Source: Acipenser ruthenus (Eukaryota; Chordata; Actinopteri; Acipenseriformes; Acipenseridae). Taken from it: a stretch of DNA of 64,000 nt. This document shows, in pieces, positions 11,979-25,106 of this stretch; the first letter of the stretch is position 1; the number at the start of each line of letters is the position of its first letter. The translations under genes were made by a program, and so were the position numbers. Location of the stretch: contig NC_081245.1 of assembly GCF_902713425.1 (NCBI RefSeq), forward strand, positions 3,771,108-3,835,107, given 5' to 3'. The notes under the pieces are model-generated. The model saw nothing but the letters and a program-made list of their open reading frames with translations, did no database searches and was not told the DNA's origin.

Positions 11979-13172
11979 CAATGGATTCCTTGACCAGGGT
12001 GACCAGACGCCCCGGTAAAGCCGGGCTTGCCAGTTTTCAGACTTCATGTTTTTGTCCCGGTCAGAAACAGTAACATTATCTTCCCGGTTTTCTTATTTTG
12101 TACTCACATTGCTTATAAGTACACAACTGTAGCGATGTGCTGAGCAAGTTCACAGCAGAGTGATTTTATTATACAATCAATCATGTGAATCACTTGTTTT
12201 CTGATTATGTGTTTAATAATTCATATTCTGTTTAACGTCCTGGACCATGGCTATGTATTTATGTATTTATTTAATTGTATCTTGCCAGTGCCACAAGCTG
12301 TTCCTAAAATATACCTCCAATGAAGGCCGGATTAACCCATAATTAACTCTGACACCTTTGTAGTGAACATATGGCTCCCTCGATTTCCGTGTTAAATGAA
12401 CACTTTGGAAAGTGTTAAGAAATTAACCCTGCTAGAGAGTAAAGTTTTCAACACTGTAGGAGTTTAAATGTCATCTCGTTCAGTGTAAGTTTAACTATAT
12501 TGTGGTGTAAGTGTAAATGTCACACTGCTATTTAGTAATTTTAACTCACTCATAAATATTCAGCTTCATAGATTAAATACTATGCTACAGGAATATTTGT
12601 AAGACAAAGCAGTAATTAAATACACTTCATACAAATTCTAAAAAGGGATCCAGACACATGACTCTATTAAATCAAAGCATTTATTTCACAAAATACATCT
12701 TTTGGACACCAAGTACAGTTTATAATTTTTGGATGTCAGTTACTTTTAGACAACAGTGTTCATCCACAAGAATAACTGCTGGTAAAGGAAGAAAAAAAAG
12801 TACACTTGAATATCATTTTACAAATCAAAATGTCCTCACTGCCATCCTGGGTTATTTTGTACTATTTCTGTAGCCCAACTTGTAATTCACACAAATGCAT
12901 TTAACTCCAGAACATGACATTGTGTTACTGTTTCACTTTAACTCGGGAGATTTTGACATCACAGCAAAAAGTTTGTGTCCACGGTGAGTGGTTTGGTTGC
13001 CTTTCGATCTCATATTTTGGACGTTCTTTGTGAACACACTTTTGGTTGCGATTTCTAAATCTCCTCAATTCAATGGAAGCAGTGACAAACCTGCACCTTC
13101 TGTGGAAGGAGTGATATTTACATCTTCCTTTATATCTCCATATTTATAGAAATTCCCATTGCATAACCAGCC
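11979..13172 (-). repeat. Common downstream block, unit 3
   Basis: Block without the partial SINE: near 12720 the sequence reads straight through (ATTTTTGGATGTCAG). This is the form expected before that SINE inserted or after precise loss. No gene is seen. Confidence 0.75.
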
Positions 13173-13859
13173 CTCAAAGTGCCACGATACTTATTTCAAT
13201 TCCAAAACTATAGAACTTAAAATCAAAATACAAATACACCCCATTATTCACTGAAATGTTTTTTTCCATTTAGCTTCAGTATTAAAGTTTGTAAATGGAT
13301 TTTCAAAGCTGTCGAGGCTTTTCTCCATCTTAGATCTAATGGTGTGGTGAGAAGATACGAAGCCCATTACATCATCTTTTATATCTGAATGCAATTCATG
13401 CACAAGTTCCTCCATATTTCCAATGAGAGATGGAAGTATCTCTGACCAGCAAAGTGGCTTGAATGATTTTTCTTTAGAATCACCGGGAACTTCACAAAGC
13501 TGCTATGTGACAAAGATTATTATTATTATTTATTTCTTAGCCGACGCCCTTATCCAGGGCAACTTACAATTGTTACAAGATATCACGTTATTTTTACATA
13601 CAATTACCCATTGATACAGTTGGGTTTTTACTGGAGAAATCTAGGTAAAGTACCTTGCTCAAGGGTACAGCAGCAGCGTCCCCCACCTGGGATTGAACCT
13701 ACGACCCTCCGGTCAAGAGTCCAGAGCCCTAACCACTACTCCACACTGCTGCCCTATCTCGCCCAAAAAATGTGTGCGTCTGTAATTGCAAAACTGCAGG
13801 GTTGTGGTGTAGCTACTAATGTTCTAACATCTGTCATTGGAAATATGGACCCTTAAATT
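13173..13859 (-). mobile_element. Deleted transposase-like remnant, unit 3, with SINE
   Basis: Same deletion derivative and inverted segment as unit 2. The inverted segment is split by a full SINE at 13516-13754. Confidence 0.6.
13516..13754 (-). mobile_element. Full-length tRNA-derived SINE
   Basis: The minus strand reads GGGCAGCAGTGTGGAGTAGT at the head, a B-box-like GGTTCAATCCC, a body with CTTGAGCAAGGTACTTTACC, the L2-type tail and a TAA-rich 3' end. It interrupts GACGAAGGATCTCGCC, which is continuous in the other units, so this insertion is private to unit 3. Confidence 0.85.
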
Positions 13860-13957
13860 GAGAATAAAATAGGAGGCACTTTTTTTACACAGAGAATTGT
13901 GAGGGTCTGGAAGCCACTCCCCAGTAATGTTGTTGAAGCTGACACCCTGTGACCCTT
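13860..13957 (+). mobile_element. Short LINE 3' fragment, antisense to gene 3
   Basis: Same fragment as in units 1, 2, 4 and 8. Confidence 0.65.
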
Positions 13958-14169
13958 CCTCTCGTCTGCGGTACTTCGTGTGGCAGGAGGTGTCAGCAGT
14001 AGCATTTGTTTTAATATATATACAGATTAATATGTGCGCGGTCATTTCTACACATGTTTGCCTGAGCTCCCCCCCCCCCCCCCCGGATACATCCTGTGCC
14101 TCCCCAGTTTCAGAAGCACTGCTGTAGGAAACAGGGCTACAATCATTTGCATACACAGCAGGCTTAGGA

Positions 14170-14314
14170 TTTTTTGAGTTGAATTTGTTTATTTTCACAG
14201 TTCCCTGCATCTGAAACTGACGAGAGAGACGCAGGGTCTGCTTTGGTATTCTGGTGTGATTGAGATGCTTTCATTGAGAAAACTGAATTTTTTTTTTTTT
14301 TTTTTGTAAGTGTC
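14170..14314 (-). other. Gene 3 3' UTR with poly(A) signal
   Basis: AATAAA on the minus strand at 14188-14193. The stretch 13958-14170 holds a C-homopolymer (about 14070-14084) and no gene. Confidence 0.5.
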
Positions 14315-16661
14315 CTACCTCACTACAGCTCTGTGAACTAGCCTGTGTTTCTTTAGTTTTTTTGACTCTACAAATCTCTTCCCACAGTCACTATAATCAA
14401 AAGGTTTCTCTCCCGTGTGGATTATGTGGTGTGTTCTGAGGCTGTGTCTTCGACTGAAACTCTTCCCACATACTGGACTCACATACGGTTTCAATCCTGT
14501 GTGAGTTAGCTGGTGTTTTTCAAGGTTACATTTCTGATTAAAACTCTTCCCACAATCAGCACAGTTAAACATTTTCAACGCCGTGTGAATTCGCTGGTGT
14601 GCTTGAAGTCTATCTTTACGATTAAAACCTTTCCCACAATCAGCACAGTAAAACGGTTTGTCTCGCGTGTGGGTATTGTGGTGTATTCTCAGGCTGTCTT
14701 TCCAATTGAAACTCCTCCCACATAAAGGACACACATATGGTTTCTCTCCTGTGTGAATCCGCTGGTGTGCTTGAAGTCTATCTTTACGATTAAAACCTTT
14801 CCCACAATCAGCACAGTGAAATGGTTTGTCTCGCGTGTGGGTATTGTGGTGTATTCTCAGGCTGTCTTTCCGATTGAAACCCCTCCCACATACTGGACAC
14901 ACATATGGTTTCTCTCCTGTGTGAATCCGCTGGTGTGCTTGAAGGTTAGATTTCTGATTAAAACTCCTCCCACAGTCAGGACACACATATGATTTATCTC
15001 CTGTGTGAATACGTTGGTGTAGTTTTAATCCAGTTGCAAATCTGAATGTCTTCCCACACTCTGTACAGTGATTGGGTTTCTTCCCTGTGTGAATACGCTG
15101 GTGTATTTTCAGCTTTCCCCGGTCACTGAAATTGGTGCCACATTCAGAACAGTGATATAAGATCTGCTCTGAAGGAATCTGCTGTGGAGTTTGTAGGGAA
15201 ATGAAGTTGCCCTGGGTTGCAGAACTGTCGGGATGTGGAGTCGCTGTATATCCCACAGGAAGTGGTCGGCTATGTCGTGCAGAAAGATTCTGAACCGAGC
15301 GAGTTCTCAGTTTCTTCACATATTCATCTTGGGGTGTCGACTCTCTGTGTTTCTGCTTACGGTGCAGTTTCCCATCAGAAGAGATTTTGCTCTGGGGTGC
15401 TGGAGTGGAGGTGCGTCTTCCTAGATCTGCTTTAGAAGCGCAGGAAACAGAAGCCAAGGTTACTGCACAGCATTGAATCACAGCCACTTTCCTGCAAGGC
15501 TTCACCTCACAGCCATCACTGTTAACAATTAGAACATTGAAAAGCAAGACAAATGATAAACTCTTAATCCTTCACAAAACAATTGCAATTCTTATATAAA
15601 CTGTATTTTTGACATTCTACTCACAGGCTGTGCTGCTCGTGGACGGCATCGCTCCTTCCTCCTTTCCATCTGCAGCTCTTTCCTGAGGGGGGTGATGTTT
15701 CCTCTGAATGGACCACAGCACAGTGCCCTCTTCTCCAACACTAGAACCAGTGTCTTCAGAGACAGGCTGATTGGGCTTCATGCAGATCTGTTCAGGAGGA
15801 TAATCTTCACAATGGCTAGATTCCATCTTAACTATATTCTCCTCCAGCGTATTGACTTTATTTTCTTTACTAACTTCCTCTGTGATGTGATCACACTCCA
15901 GCTCTGCGGCCCCCTCTTTAATGTGGACAGGTTCAAGTTCAGGGACGTCTTTACTTTCAGCACTTGTCAGCTCTGTAATCTCCATTATTCTTCCACACCA
16001 CTCCTGATCACAGATTTCCTCTTTTGTGTAAACAGCTTCTATCACTGGCCCCTCCCCTGCTTCACTGAAAGCAGGACTCTCTCCAGAATCTGCGTGAAAC
16101 AAAATTATACATGCTTTTAACACTCACTGTACAAATAAATACAATCATGTAATTCTGTGGAGTTTATAAATGTATGAAATAACACATCATGGATATTATA
16201 TATGCAACATTGTGAACGATGCCTTCTTCAAGGAAACACAATCATTACAGTAGAGCTGTATTTAATTGTATTTTTTTTAAATGACTGGAAGGCATACAAG
16301 AACCATAACATTATTAAAAATCACCTTTAACTCTGGTGAATAACCTCTGGCTCTCAATCCTCGGATGGTTTTGTTCCTTACAGTCCGTGTTCATGTTTCC
16401 GAGGCCTTGTCTGATGTTTGCATCCGCAGCGCTGACACACAGACGCACCGCTTTCAACTCGCTCTCTGATATTTCCAATCTCAGCTTCAGACTTTCATTC
16501 TCTTTCTCCTTTCCAGCCATTTCCATTTGGAATTCAGTGAATTTGCCGCCGACAACTTTTGTGATTTGGCACAAGACGGTGTCTACAGCCGCTTTCACTG
16601 CGTGCTCGATGGTAGAGGCGAGCTCGTCTTGAAAGAACGACACGGAGACGCTGACGTCCAT
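14315..16661 (-). CDS. Gene 3: C2H2 zinc-finger protein, 3 exons
   Basis: About 637 aa. Coding exons: 16661-16325, 16089-15625, 15426-14315. Ten finger units run to the family C-terminus. Fingers 9 (YVSPVC) and 10 (FDYSDC) have each lost the first Cys, so eight should bind zinc. Fingers 4-5 and 6-7 form an internal tandem duplication (NRKDSLRIHHNTH, then NRKDRLQAHQRIH). The last 120 nt of exon 1 (16325-16447) differ strongly from all other copies (LCVSAADANIRQGLGNMNTD), while the first 215 nt are almost identical to them, which points to a conversion boundary. Exon 2 lacks the ERR of the others (GESPAFSEAGEG). The C-terminus HRAVVR differs from the HRDSVSQD form. Confidence 0.82.
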
Positions 16662-16942
16662 CTTCACTGACTGTTAGCTTGAGACTGATATCCTTTCTGT
16701 ATTCACGCTTTTATTATGAATAATACTGGGAGCCTCTCTTTGTTATTCAGTCAGCACTTGACTTATTTAGCAAGTTTCTCTGCTGCTGCAGCTCAACAAC
16801 CCCACGCAGTCCCACACACACAATGTAAACAAACCCGCACACACTTCCGCTTCCTCCCTGCTCCCATGGAGACGAGCGCGTCGTGACGTCACGTTAGCGG
16901 ATTGGCGCCTCCTGCTGGAAGCACCCGGATGGAAGCTGACGG
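16662..16942 (-). promoter_or_regulatory. Gene 3 promoter and 5' UTR
   Basis: CRE at 16884-16891 and inverted CCAAT at 16901-16905, with the ETS-like GGAAGCGGAA just closer to the gene. Confidence 0.6.
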
Positions 16943-18139
16943 CAATGGATTCCTTGACCAGGGTGACCAGACGCCCCGGTAAAGCCGGGCTTGCCAGTAT
17001 TCAGACTTCATGTTTTTGTCCCGGTCAGAAACAGTAACATTATCTTCCCGGTTTTCTTATTTTGTACTCACATTGCTTATAAGTACACAACTGTAGCGAT
17101 GTGCTGAGCAAGTTCACAGCAGAGTGATTTTATTATACAATCAATCGTGTGAATCACTTGTTTTCTGATTATGTGTTTAATAATTGATATTCTGTTTAAC
17201 GTCCTGGACCATGGCTATGTATTTATTTATTTTTTTATTGAATTGTATCTTGCCAGTGCCACAAGCTGTTCCTAAAATATACCTTCAATCAAGGCCGGAT
17301 TAACCCATAATTAACTCTGACACTTTTGTAGTGAACATATGGCTCCCTCGATTTCCGTGTTAAATGAACACTTTGGAAAGTGTTAAGAAATTAACCCTGC
17401 TGGAGAGTAAAGTTTTCAACACTGTAGGAGTTTAAATGTCATCTCATTCAGGGTAAGTTTAACTATATTGTGGTGTAAGTGTAAATGTCACACTGCTATT
17501 TAGTAATTTTAACTCACACATAGATATTCAGCTTCATAGATTAAATACTATGCTACAGGAATACTTGTAAGACAAAGCAGTAATTAAATACACTTCATAC
17601 AAATTCTAAAAAGTGATCCAGACACATGACTCTATTAAATCAAAGCATTTATTTCACAAAATACACCTTTTGGACACCAAGTACAGTTTATAATATTTGT
17701 ATGTCAGTTACTGTTAGACAACAGTGTTCATCCACAAGAATAACTGCTGATAAAGGAAAAAAAAAAAGTACACTTGAATATCATTTTACAAATCAAAATG
17801 TCCTCACCGCCATCCTGGGTTATTTTGTAATATTTCTTAGCCCAACTTGTAATTTACACAAATGCATTTAACTCCAGAACATGACATTTTGTTACTCTTT
17901 CACTTTAACTCGGGAGATTTTGACATCACAGCCAAAAGTTTGTGTCCACGGTGAGTGGTTTGGTTGCCTTTCGATCTCATATTTTGGATGTTCTTTGTGA
18001 ACACACTTTTGGCTGCGATTTCTAAATCTCCTCAATTCAATGGAAGCAGTGACAAACCTGCACCTTCTGTGGAAGGAGTGATATTTACATCTTCCTTTAT
18101 ATTTTCATATTTATAGAAATTCCCATTGCATAACCAGCC
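16943..18139 (-). repeat. Common downstream block, unit 4
   Basis: Block without the partial SINE (junction near 17690), as in units 3 and 8. No gene is seen. Confidence 0.75.
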
Positions 18140-18591
18140 CTCAAAATGCCACAATACTTATTTCAATTCTAAAACTATAGAACTTAAAATCAAAATATAA
18201 AAACACCCCATTATTCACTGAAATGTTTTTTTTTTCCATTTAGCTTGAGTATTAAAGTTTGTAAATGGATTTTCAAAGCTGTCAAAGCTTTTCTCCATCT
18301 TAGATCTGATGGTGTCGTGAGAAGATACTAAGCTCATTACATCATCTTTTATATCTGAATGCAATTCATGCACAAGTTCCTCCATATTTCCAATGACAGA
18401 TGCAAGTATCTCTGACCGGCAAGGCGACTTGAATGATTTTTCTTTAGAATCACTGTGAACTTCACAAAGCTGCTACGTGACGAAGGATCTCGCCCAAGAA
18501 ATGTGTGCGTCTGTAATTGCAAAACTGCAGGGGTATGGTATAGCTACTAATGTTCTAACATCTGCCACTGGAATTATGGACCCTTAAACTG
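18140..18591 (-). mobile_element. Deleted transposase-like remnant, unit 4
   Basis: Same internal-deletion form and inverted segment as unit 2. Sequence details such as the inverted segment's GCGACTTGAATG and a T-run near 18228 group it with unit 1. Confidence 0.6.
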
Positions 18592-18690
18592 AGAACAAAA
18601 TAGGAGGCACTTTTTTTTACACAGAGAATTGTGAGGGTCTGGAAGCCACTCCCCAGTGATGTTGTTGAAGCTGACACCCTGGGATCCTTC
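18592..18690 (+). mobile_element. Short LINE 3' fragment, antisense to gene 4
   Basis: Same fragment as in units 1-3 and 8. Confidence 0.65.
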
Positions 18691-18904
18691 CTCTCGTCTG
18701 CAGTACTTCGTGTGGCAGGAGGTGTCAGCAGTAGCATTTGTTTTAATATATATACAGGTTAAGATGTGTGCGGTCATTTCTACACATGTTTGCCTGACCT
18801 TTCTCACCCGCCCCCCCCCCAGGATACATTCTGTGCCTCCCCAGTTTCAGAAGCACTGCTGTAGGAAACAGGGCTACAATCATTTGCATACACAGCAGGC
18901 TTGG

Positions 18905-19029
18905 GAATTTGTTTATTTTCACAGTTGCCTGCATTTGAAACCGACGAGAGAGACGCAGGGTCTGCTTTGGTATTCTGGTATGATTGAGATGCTTTCATTG
19001 AGTAAACTGAATTGTTTTTGTTTTGTTTT
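18905..19029 (-). other. Gene 4 ancestral 3' UTR with poly(A) signal
   Basis: AATAAA on the minus strand at 18912-18917. A short deletion relative to unit 1 removes part of the segment just beyond it. Confidence 0.5.
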
Positions 19030-19298
19030 TAAGTGTCCTGACTGACTGAATCTCTGTGAACTAGACTGTGTTTCTTTAGTTTTTTTGACTCTACAAATCT
19101 CTTCCCACAGTCACTACACTCAAAAGGTTTCTGTCCCGTGTGGGTTATGTGGTGTGTTCTGAGGCTGTGTCTTCGACTGAAACTCTTCTTACGTACTGGA
19201 CACTCATACGGTTTCTCTCCTGTGTGAATTCACTGGTGATTTTGAAGGTTACCTTTCTGATTAAAACGCCTCCCACAGTCAGGACACTCATACGGTTT
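19030..19298 (-). pseudogene. Relic terminal zinc fingers of gene 4
   Basis: After the TAG that ends gene 4, the same frame continues through [17 protein letters not shown], a TGA, a finger with altered Cys residues (CPVRKKSFS), and the family's last finger ending [13 protein letters not shown]. Closely matches the relic after gene 1, so both inherited it. Confidence 0.78.
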
Positions 19299-21465
19299 CT
19301 ATCCTGTGAAAGTTAGCTGGTGTTCTTGAAGGTTACCTTTCTGATTAAAACTCCTCCCACACTCAAAATACTCATACGGTTTCACTCCCGTGTGAATTTG
19401 CTGGTGTGCTTGAAGTCTGTATTTACGATTAAAACCTTTCCCACAATCAGCACAGTGAAACGGTTTATTTCTACTGTGAGTTAGCTGGTGTCTTTGAAGG
19501 TCACCTTTCCGATTAAAACTCCTCCCACAATCTGCACAGTGAAACAGTTTCTCTCCCGTGTGAATTCGCTGGTGTGCTTGAAGTCTATATTCACGATTAA
19601 AACATTTCCCACAATCAGCACAGTGAAACGGTTTATTTCTACTGTGAGTTAGCTGGTGTCTTTGAAGGTCACCTTTCTGATTAAAACTCCTCCCACAGTC
19701 AGGACACTTGTATGGTTTCTCCCCTGTGTGAATTTGCTGGTGTGTTCTCAGGTTACATTTCTGATTAAAACTCCTCCCACAGTCAGGACACTCATATGGT
19801 TTCTCTCCCGTGTGAATTCGCTGGTGTAGTTTTAATCCAGTTGCACCTCTGAATGTCTTCCCACACTCTGTACAGTGATAGGGTTTCTCTGCTGTGTGAC
19901 TTCTCTGGTGTATTTTCAGCTTTCCCAGATCACTCAAATTGGTGCCACATTCAGTACAGTTATACAAGATCTGCTCTGAAGGAATCTGCTGGGGAGTTTG
20001 TAGGGAAATGAAGTTGCCCTGGGTTGCAGAACTGTCAGGATGTGGAGTCGCTGTATATCCCACAGGAAGTGGTCGGCTATCTTGTGCAGAAAGATTCTGA
20101 ACCGAGCGAGTTCTCAGTTTCTTCACATATTCATCTTGGGGTGTTGACTCTCTGTGTTTCTGGTTACGCTGCAGTTTCCCATCAGTAGAGATTTTGCTCT
20201 GGGGTGCTGGAGTGGAGGTGCGTCTTCCTAGATCTGCTTTAGAAGCGTAGGAAACAGAAGCCAAGGTTACTGCACAGCATTGAATCACAGCCACTTTCCT
20301 GCAAGGCTTCACCTCACAGCCATCACTGTTAACAAGCAGAACATTGAAAAGCAAGAAAAATGCTAAACTCTTAATCCTTCACAAAACAATTGCAATTCTT
20401 ATATAAACTGTATTTTTGACATTCTACTCACAGGCTGTGCTGCTCGTGGACGGCATCGCTCCTTCCTCCTTTCCATCTGCAGCTCTTTCCTGAGGGGGGT
20501 GATGTTTCCTCTGAATGGACCCCAGCACAGTGCCCTCTTCTCCAACACTAGAACCAGTGTCTTCAGAGACAGGCTGATTGGGTTTCATGCAGATCTGTTC
20601 AGGAGGACAATCCTCACAGCAGCTAGATTCCATCTTAACTATATTCTCCTCCAGTGTATTGACTTTATTTTCTTTACTAACTTCCTCTGTGATGTGATCA
20701 CACTCCAGCTCTACGGCCTCCTCTTTAATGTGGACAGGTTCAAGTTCAGGGATCTCTTTACTTTCTACAATTGTCAGGTCTGTAATCTCCATTATTCTTC
20801 CACACCACTCCTGATCACAGATTTCCTCATTTGTGTAAACAGCTTCCATCACTGGCTGCTCCTCTGCTTCACTGAAACCACGTCTCTCTCCAGAATCTGC
20901 GTGAAAAAAAATTATACATGCTTTTAACTCTCACTTTACAAATAAATACAATCATGTAATTATGTGGAATTTATAACTGTATGAAATAATGCATCATGGA
21001 TATTATATATGCAACATTGTGAACGGTGCCTTCTTCAAGGAAACACAATCATTACAGTAGTGCTGTATTTAATTGTATTTTTTTAATGACTGGAAGGCAT
21101 ACAAGAACCATAACATTATTAATCTCACCTTGAACTCTGATGAATAATCCCTGGTTCTCATTCCTCTGAAAGTCTTGTTCATTGCAGTCGGGGTTCATGT
21201 TTCTGAGAGGTTGTTTAATGTCTGCATCTGCAGCGTTCATGCATTCCCGCACTGCTTTCAGCTCGCTCTCTGATATTTCCAATCTCAGCTTCAGACTTTC
21301 ATTCTCTTTCTCCTTTCCAGCCATTTCCATTTGGAATTCAGTGAATTTGCCGCCGACAACTTTTGTGATTTGGCACAAGACGGTGTCTACAGCCGCTTTC
21401 ACTGCGTGCTCGATGGTAGAGGCGAGCTCGTCTTGAAAGAACGACACGGAGACACTGACGTCCAT
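19299..21465 (-). CDS. Gene 4: C2H2 zinc-finger protein, 3 exons, early stop
   Basis: About 578 aa. Coding exons: 21465-21129, 20896-20432, 20233-19299. Seven good fingers are followed by a degenerate eighth (YEYFEC with the first Cys lost, HQLTF with the last His lost). Translation then ends at a TAG that replaces the Glu of the TGEKP linker. Finger order is the same as in gene 1, which has an additional earlier stop, so genes 1 and 4 are the closest pair by exon 3. Exon 2 has EEQPVMEAV where the others have EEGPVIEAV. Probably still encodes a DNA-binding protein. Confidence 0.8.
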
Positions 21466-21746
21466 CTTCACTGACTGTTAGCTTGAGACTGATATCCTTT
21501 CTGTATTCACGCTTTTATTATGAATAATATTGGGCGCCTCTCTTTGTTATTCAGTCAGCACTTGACTTATTTAGCAAGTTTCTCTGCTGCTGCAGCTCAA
21601 CAACCCCACGCAGTCCCACACACACAATGTAAACAAACCCGCACACACTTCCGCTTCCTCCCTGCTCCCATGGAGACGAGCACGTCGTGACGTCACGTTA
21701 GCGGATTGGCGCCTCCTGCTGGAAACACCCGGATGGAAGCTGACGG
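21466..21746 (-). promoter_or_regulatory. Gene 4 promoter and 5' UTR
   Basis: CRE at 21688-21695 and inverted CCAAT at 21705-21709. Confidence 0.6.
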
Positions 21747-23069
21747 CAATGGATTCCTTGACCAGGGTGACCAGACGCCCCGGTAAAGCCGGGCTTGCCA
21801 GTTTTCAGACTTCATGTTTTTGTCCCGGTCAGAAACAGTAACATTATCTTCCCGGTTTTGTTATTTTGTACTCACATTGCTTATAAGTACACAACTGTAG
21901 CGATGTGCTGAGCAAGTTCACAGCAGAGTGATTTTATTATACAATCAATCGTGTGAATCACTTGTTTTCTGATTATGTGTTTAATAATTGATATTCTGTT
22001 TAACGTCCTGGACCATGGCTGTGTATTTATTTATTTATTTAATTGTATCTTGCCAGTGCCACAAGCTGTTCCTAAAATATACCTTCAATCAAGGCCGGAT
22101 TAACCCATAATTAACTCTGACACTTTTGTAGTGAACATATGGCTCCCTCGATTTCCGTGTTAAATGAACACTTTGGAAAGTGTTAAGAAATTAACCCTGC
22201 TAGAGAGTAAAGTTTTCAACACTGTAGGAGTTTAAATGTCATCTCATTCAGTGTAAGTTTAACTATATTGTGGTGTAAGTGTAAATGTCACACTGCTATT
22301 TAGTAATTTTAACTCACTCATAAATATTCAGCTTCATAGATTAAATACTATGCTACAGGAATACTTGTAAGACAAAGCAGTAATTAAATGCACTTCATAC
22401 CAATTCTAAAAAGGGATCCAGACACATGACTCTCTTAAATCAAAGCATTTATTTCACAAAATACACCTTTTGGACACCAAGTACAGTTTATATTATTATT
22501 ATTATTATTATTATTTATTTATTTTCTTAGCAGGCAATTATCCAGTGCGACTTACAATTGTTACAAGATATCACATTATACATTATTTCACATTATACAG
22601 ATATCACATTATTTATTTTTACATACAATTACCCATTTATACTTTTAGACAACAGTGTTCATCCATAAGAACAACTGCTGGTAAAGGAAATAAAAAGTAC
22701 ACTTGAATATCATTTTCCAAATCAAAATGTCCTCACTGCCATCCTGGGTTATTTTGTATTATTTCTGTAGCCCAACTTGTAATTCACACAAATGCATTTA
22801 ACTCCAGAATATGACATTTTGTTACTGTTTCACTTTAACTCAGGAGATTTTGACATCACAGCTAGAAGTTTGTGTCCACGGTGAGTGGTTTGGTTGCCTT
22901 TGGATCTCATATTTTAAACGTTCTTTGTGAACACACTTTTAGCTGCGATTTCTAAATCTCCTCAATTCAATGGAAGCAGTGACAAACCTGCACCTTCTGT
23001 GGAAGGAGTGATATTTACATCTTCCTTTATATCTCCATATTTATAGAAATTCCCATTGCATAACCAGCC
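21747..23069 (-). repeat. Common downstream block, unit 5
   Basis: Block carrying the partial SINE. It joins the gene 4 promoter to a long transposase-like remnant. No gene is seen. Confidence 0.75.
22488..22648 (-). mobile_element. Partial tRNA-SINE in the common block, unit 5
   Basis: Same insertion as in units 1 and 2. Confidence 0.75.
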
Positions 23070-25103
23070 CTCAAAGTGCCACGATACTTATTTCAATTCC
23101 CAAACTATAGAACTTCAAATCAAAATACAATGTTGTGGTTGGCATGTACATTAAATAACTCACTGGAACCGCATGCAAATCAGGTTCTTCAAAGCCATAT
23201 GAAGTCTGAAGATCAAATGGAACGTTTTTCCAAGTTCCTGTCGCATGAAATGAATGAAGATGTTCTACAAAACAAACGGTTTCAAATTCAGATGCCACTA
23301 AAAAATATTGTTCAGCTTCTCGAACAATTCCAGTTATTTTACTAAATACCGGCATTTCGTCTTCTATTTTTATACAATATGCTGTAGCTATTTGGTGTTT
23401 TTGGGCCAGTGATTTGGTAATAGTTTTGAAATTCTTGACACTGTTTTTAATAAACTTGTGCTTTGCCTCAAATCTCATTGCCCAGAAATGCAATAATGGA
23501 TCTATTTTTCTGATGCATCTGGGATAATGGATCATGAAATGGTGCTTTGGAATCGAATTGCATTGTGGGTATAGCTCTCTGAAAAGCTTATGATGTTCTG
23601 CAATTAGGTGCTTGAGATACACTGTCATACCCTCAGTAATCACTGGTGAAAAAACAATATTGAAGATATTTAATAACATCAGAAGCAAGCTCAGATTTTT
23701 GTTTCCCTCATTTACAATGTCTCCAAATATTAGAGGAATATTTTTAATTAAGCAGAATGTTTGAATATTATTATATATTTCTTAGCAGACGCCCTTAACC
23801 AAGGTGACTTACAATTGTTACAAGATATCACCTTATTTTTACATTCAATTACCCATTTATACAGTTGGGTTTTTACTGGGGCAATCTATGTAAAGTACCT
23901 TGCTCAAGGGTACAGCAGCAGTGTCCCCCCACCTGGGACTGAACCCACGACCCTCCGGTCAAGAGTCCAGAGCCCTAACCGCTACTCCACACTGCTGCCC
24001 GCATCGCATTGAGCTCCATCCCATTGCCAGACTGCTCTAGATTGAACGTTGGACAACTCTTTCTCTCCAACAAACCATAATTCTAAGAGTGAATTCTATT
24101 AATGATGTCATGCTTGGAGATGACACTGTCAGAGAGAGAGCCAAAAAGCAACTTCATTTCATACTGGGGGACGCCTTCGAGGACATCGCGCATAATATCA
24201 AAAGCAAAGTGATCAGAAATGAGAAAGAAACTGTAAGTCATTCAGCAAACAATATCGCTTCATTCCAAAGGAGGAGGGTCATGTAGGGTCTGCTAACAGA
24301 TCATTGCAATGCTGTTCATGCAAAACTCTGTCATGTAATATGATGTTAGAATCATCGTCGCTGAATACTGACTGAGACGCATTCTTATCAATCAAGCAGA
24401 GTCGACAGAAAAAAAACTGAACTGAAAGATTCCCTGAACCCCAGAAGTGTGTGCACCCCTAAGGTATCTCCTGTGAACTGAGCAACTGTACCATCAATTG
24501 GTTATTCAGACAAAGTAACTTTAATTCCAGTACTTACAAAATGTTTTTAATCATCAACGTGAGGTTGTAGTGTAGCATTAAACCCATACTATCTTTAATA
24601 TCTTCTGTGTGGAACAGTGAAACAAGGTGAATATTCATTAGTGCTGAATTTACCTTTGGTGAAAGATTTCTAAGAAGAAAATATAAGCTTCCAATTTGAT
24701 GTATCCCTTGCTTGGATCCTAATGGGTTTGCAGTTTCAAAGTCATCCTAGTAAAGTTGTATTTGAAATGCATTTCTATGCCGAGAGAAAAGTGGATGATT
24801 TCAATAGCAGCTGCCGTCACCAAAAATCTTTATAAACCGCGTTTTGTTCACAGGGTTGTACAATAGGATTACAAATGTCTGGACTCCAAAATATAAACTT
24901 TAAAGATTCTAACAATGGAATATAAATACACTTGTCAGTTACAGGATCGTGATCATATGTGCCTGTATCCCGGTTTCTTCTGCTGTCAAATCTTACTCCT
25001 AGAGGGACCTCAACAGACTCCACTACACCTCATTTTTCACTGAAATGTCTTTTCCATTTAGCTTCAGTATTAATGTTTGTAAATGGATTTTCAAAGCTAT
25101 CGG
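23070..25103 (-). mobile_element. Transposase-like gene remnant downstream of gene 5
   Basis: A long remnant read on the minus strand. From about 25095 it encodes FENPFTN and PLGVRFDSRRNRDTGTY. At about 24080-24300 it carries the DIMRDVLEGVPQYEMKLL-like region, and at 23688-23071 a C-terminal part with HFMIHYPRCIRKIDPLLHFW and MRFEAKHKFIKN. This layout resembles a family of DDE-type DNA-transposon proteins common in fish and cnidarians, probably CACTA/EnSpm-like. Internal deletions and stops show it is dead. A SINE splits it at 23765-24000. Its 5' boundary coincides with the stop of gene 5. Confidence 0.6.
23765..24000 (-). mobile_element. tRNA-derived SINE inside the transposase-like remnant, unit 5
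   Basis: Full SINE. The same insertion site (next to GCATAGCATTGAGCTC-type sequence) is occupied in units 6, 7, 8 and 9, so the SINE entered the transposon-derived sequence before the units were duplicated. Confidence 0.85.
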
Positions 25104-25106
25104 TTT

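Noticed and set aside
23236-24290. Open frame MNSINDVMLGDDTVRERA recurring downstream of several genes
   Set aside because: It is the complement of the DIMRDVLEGVPQYEMKLL region of the transposase-like gene, which is the sense strand judged by family resemblance.
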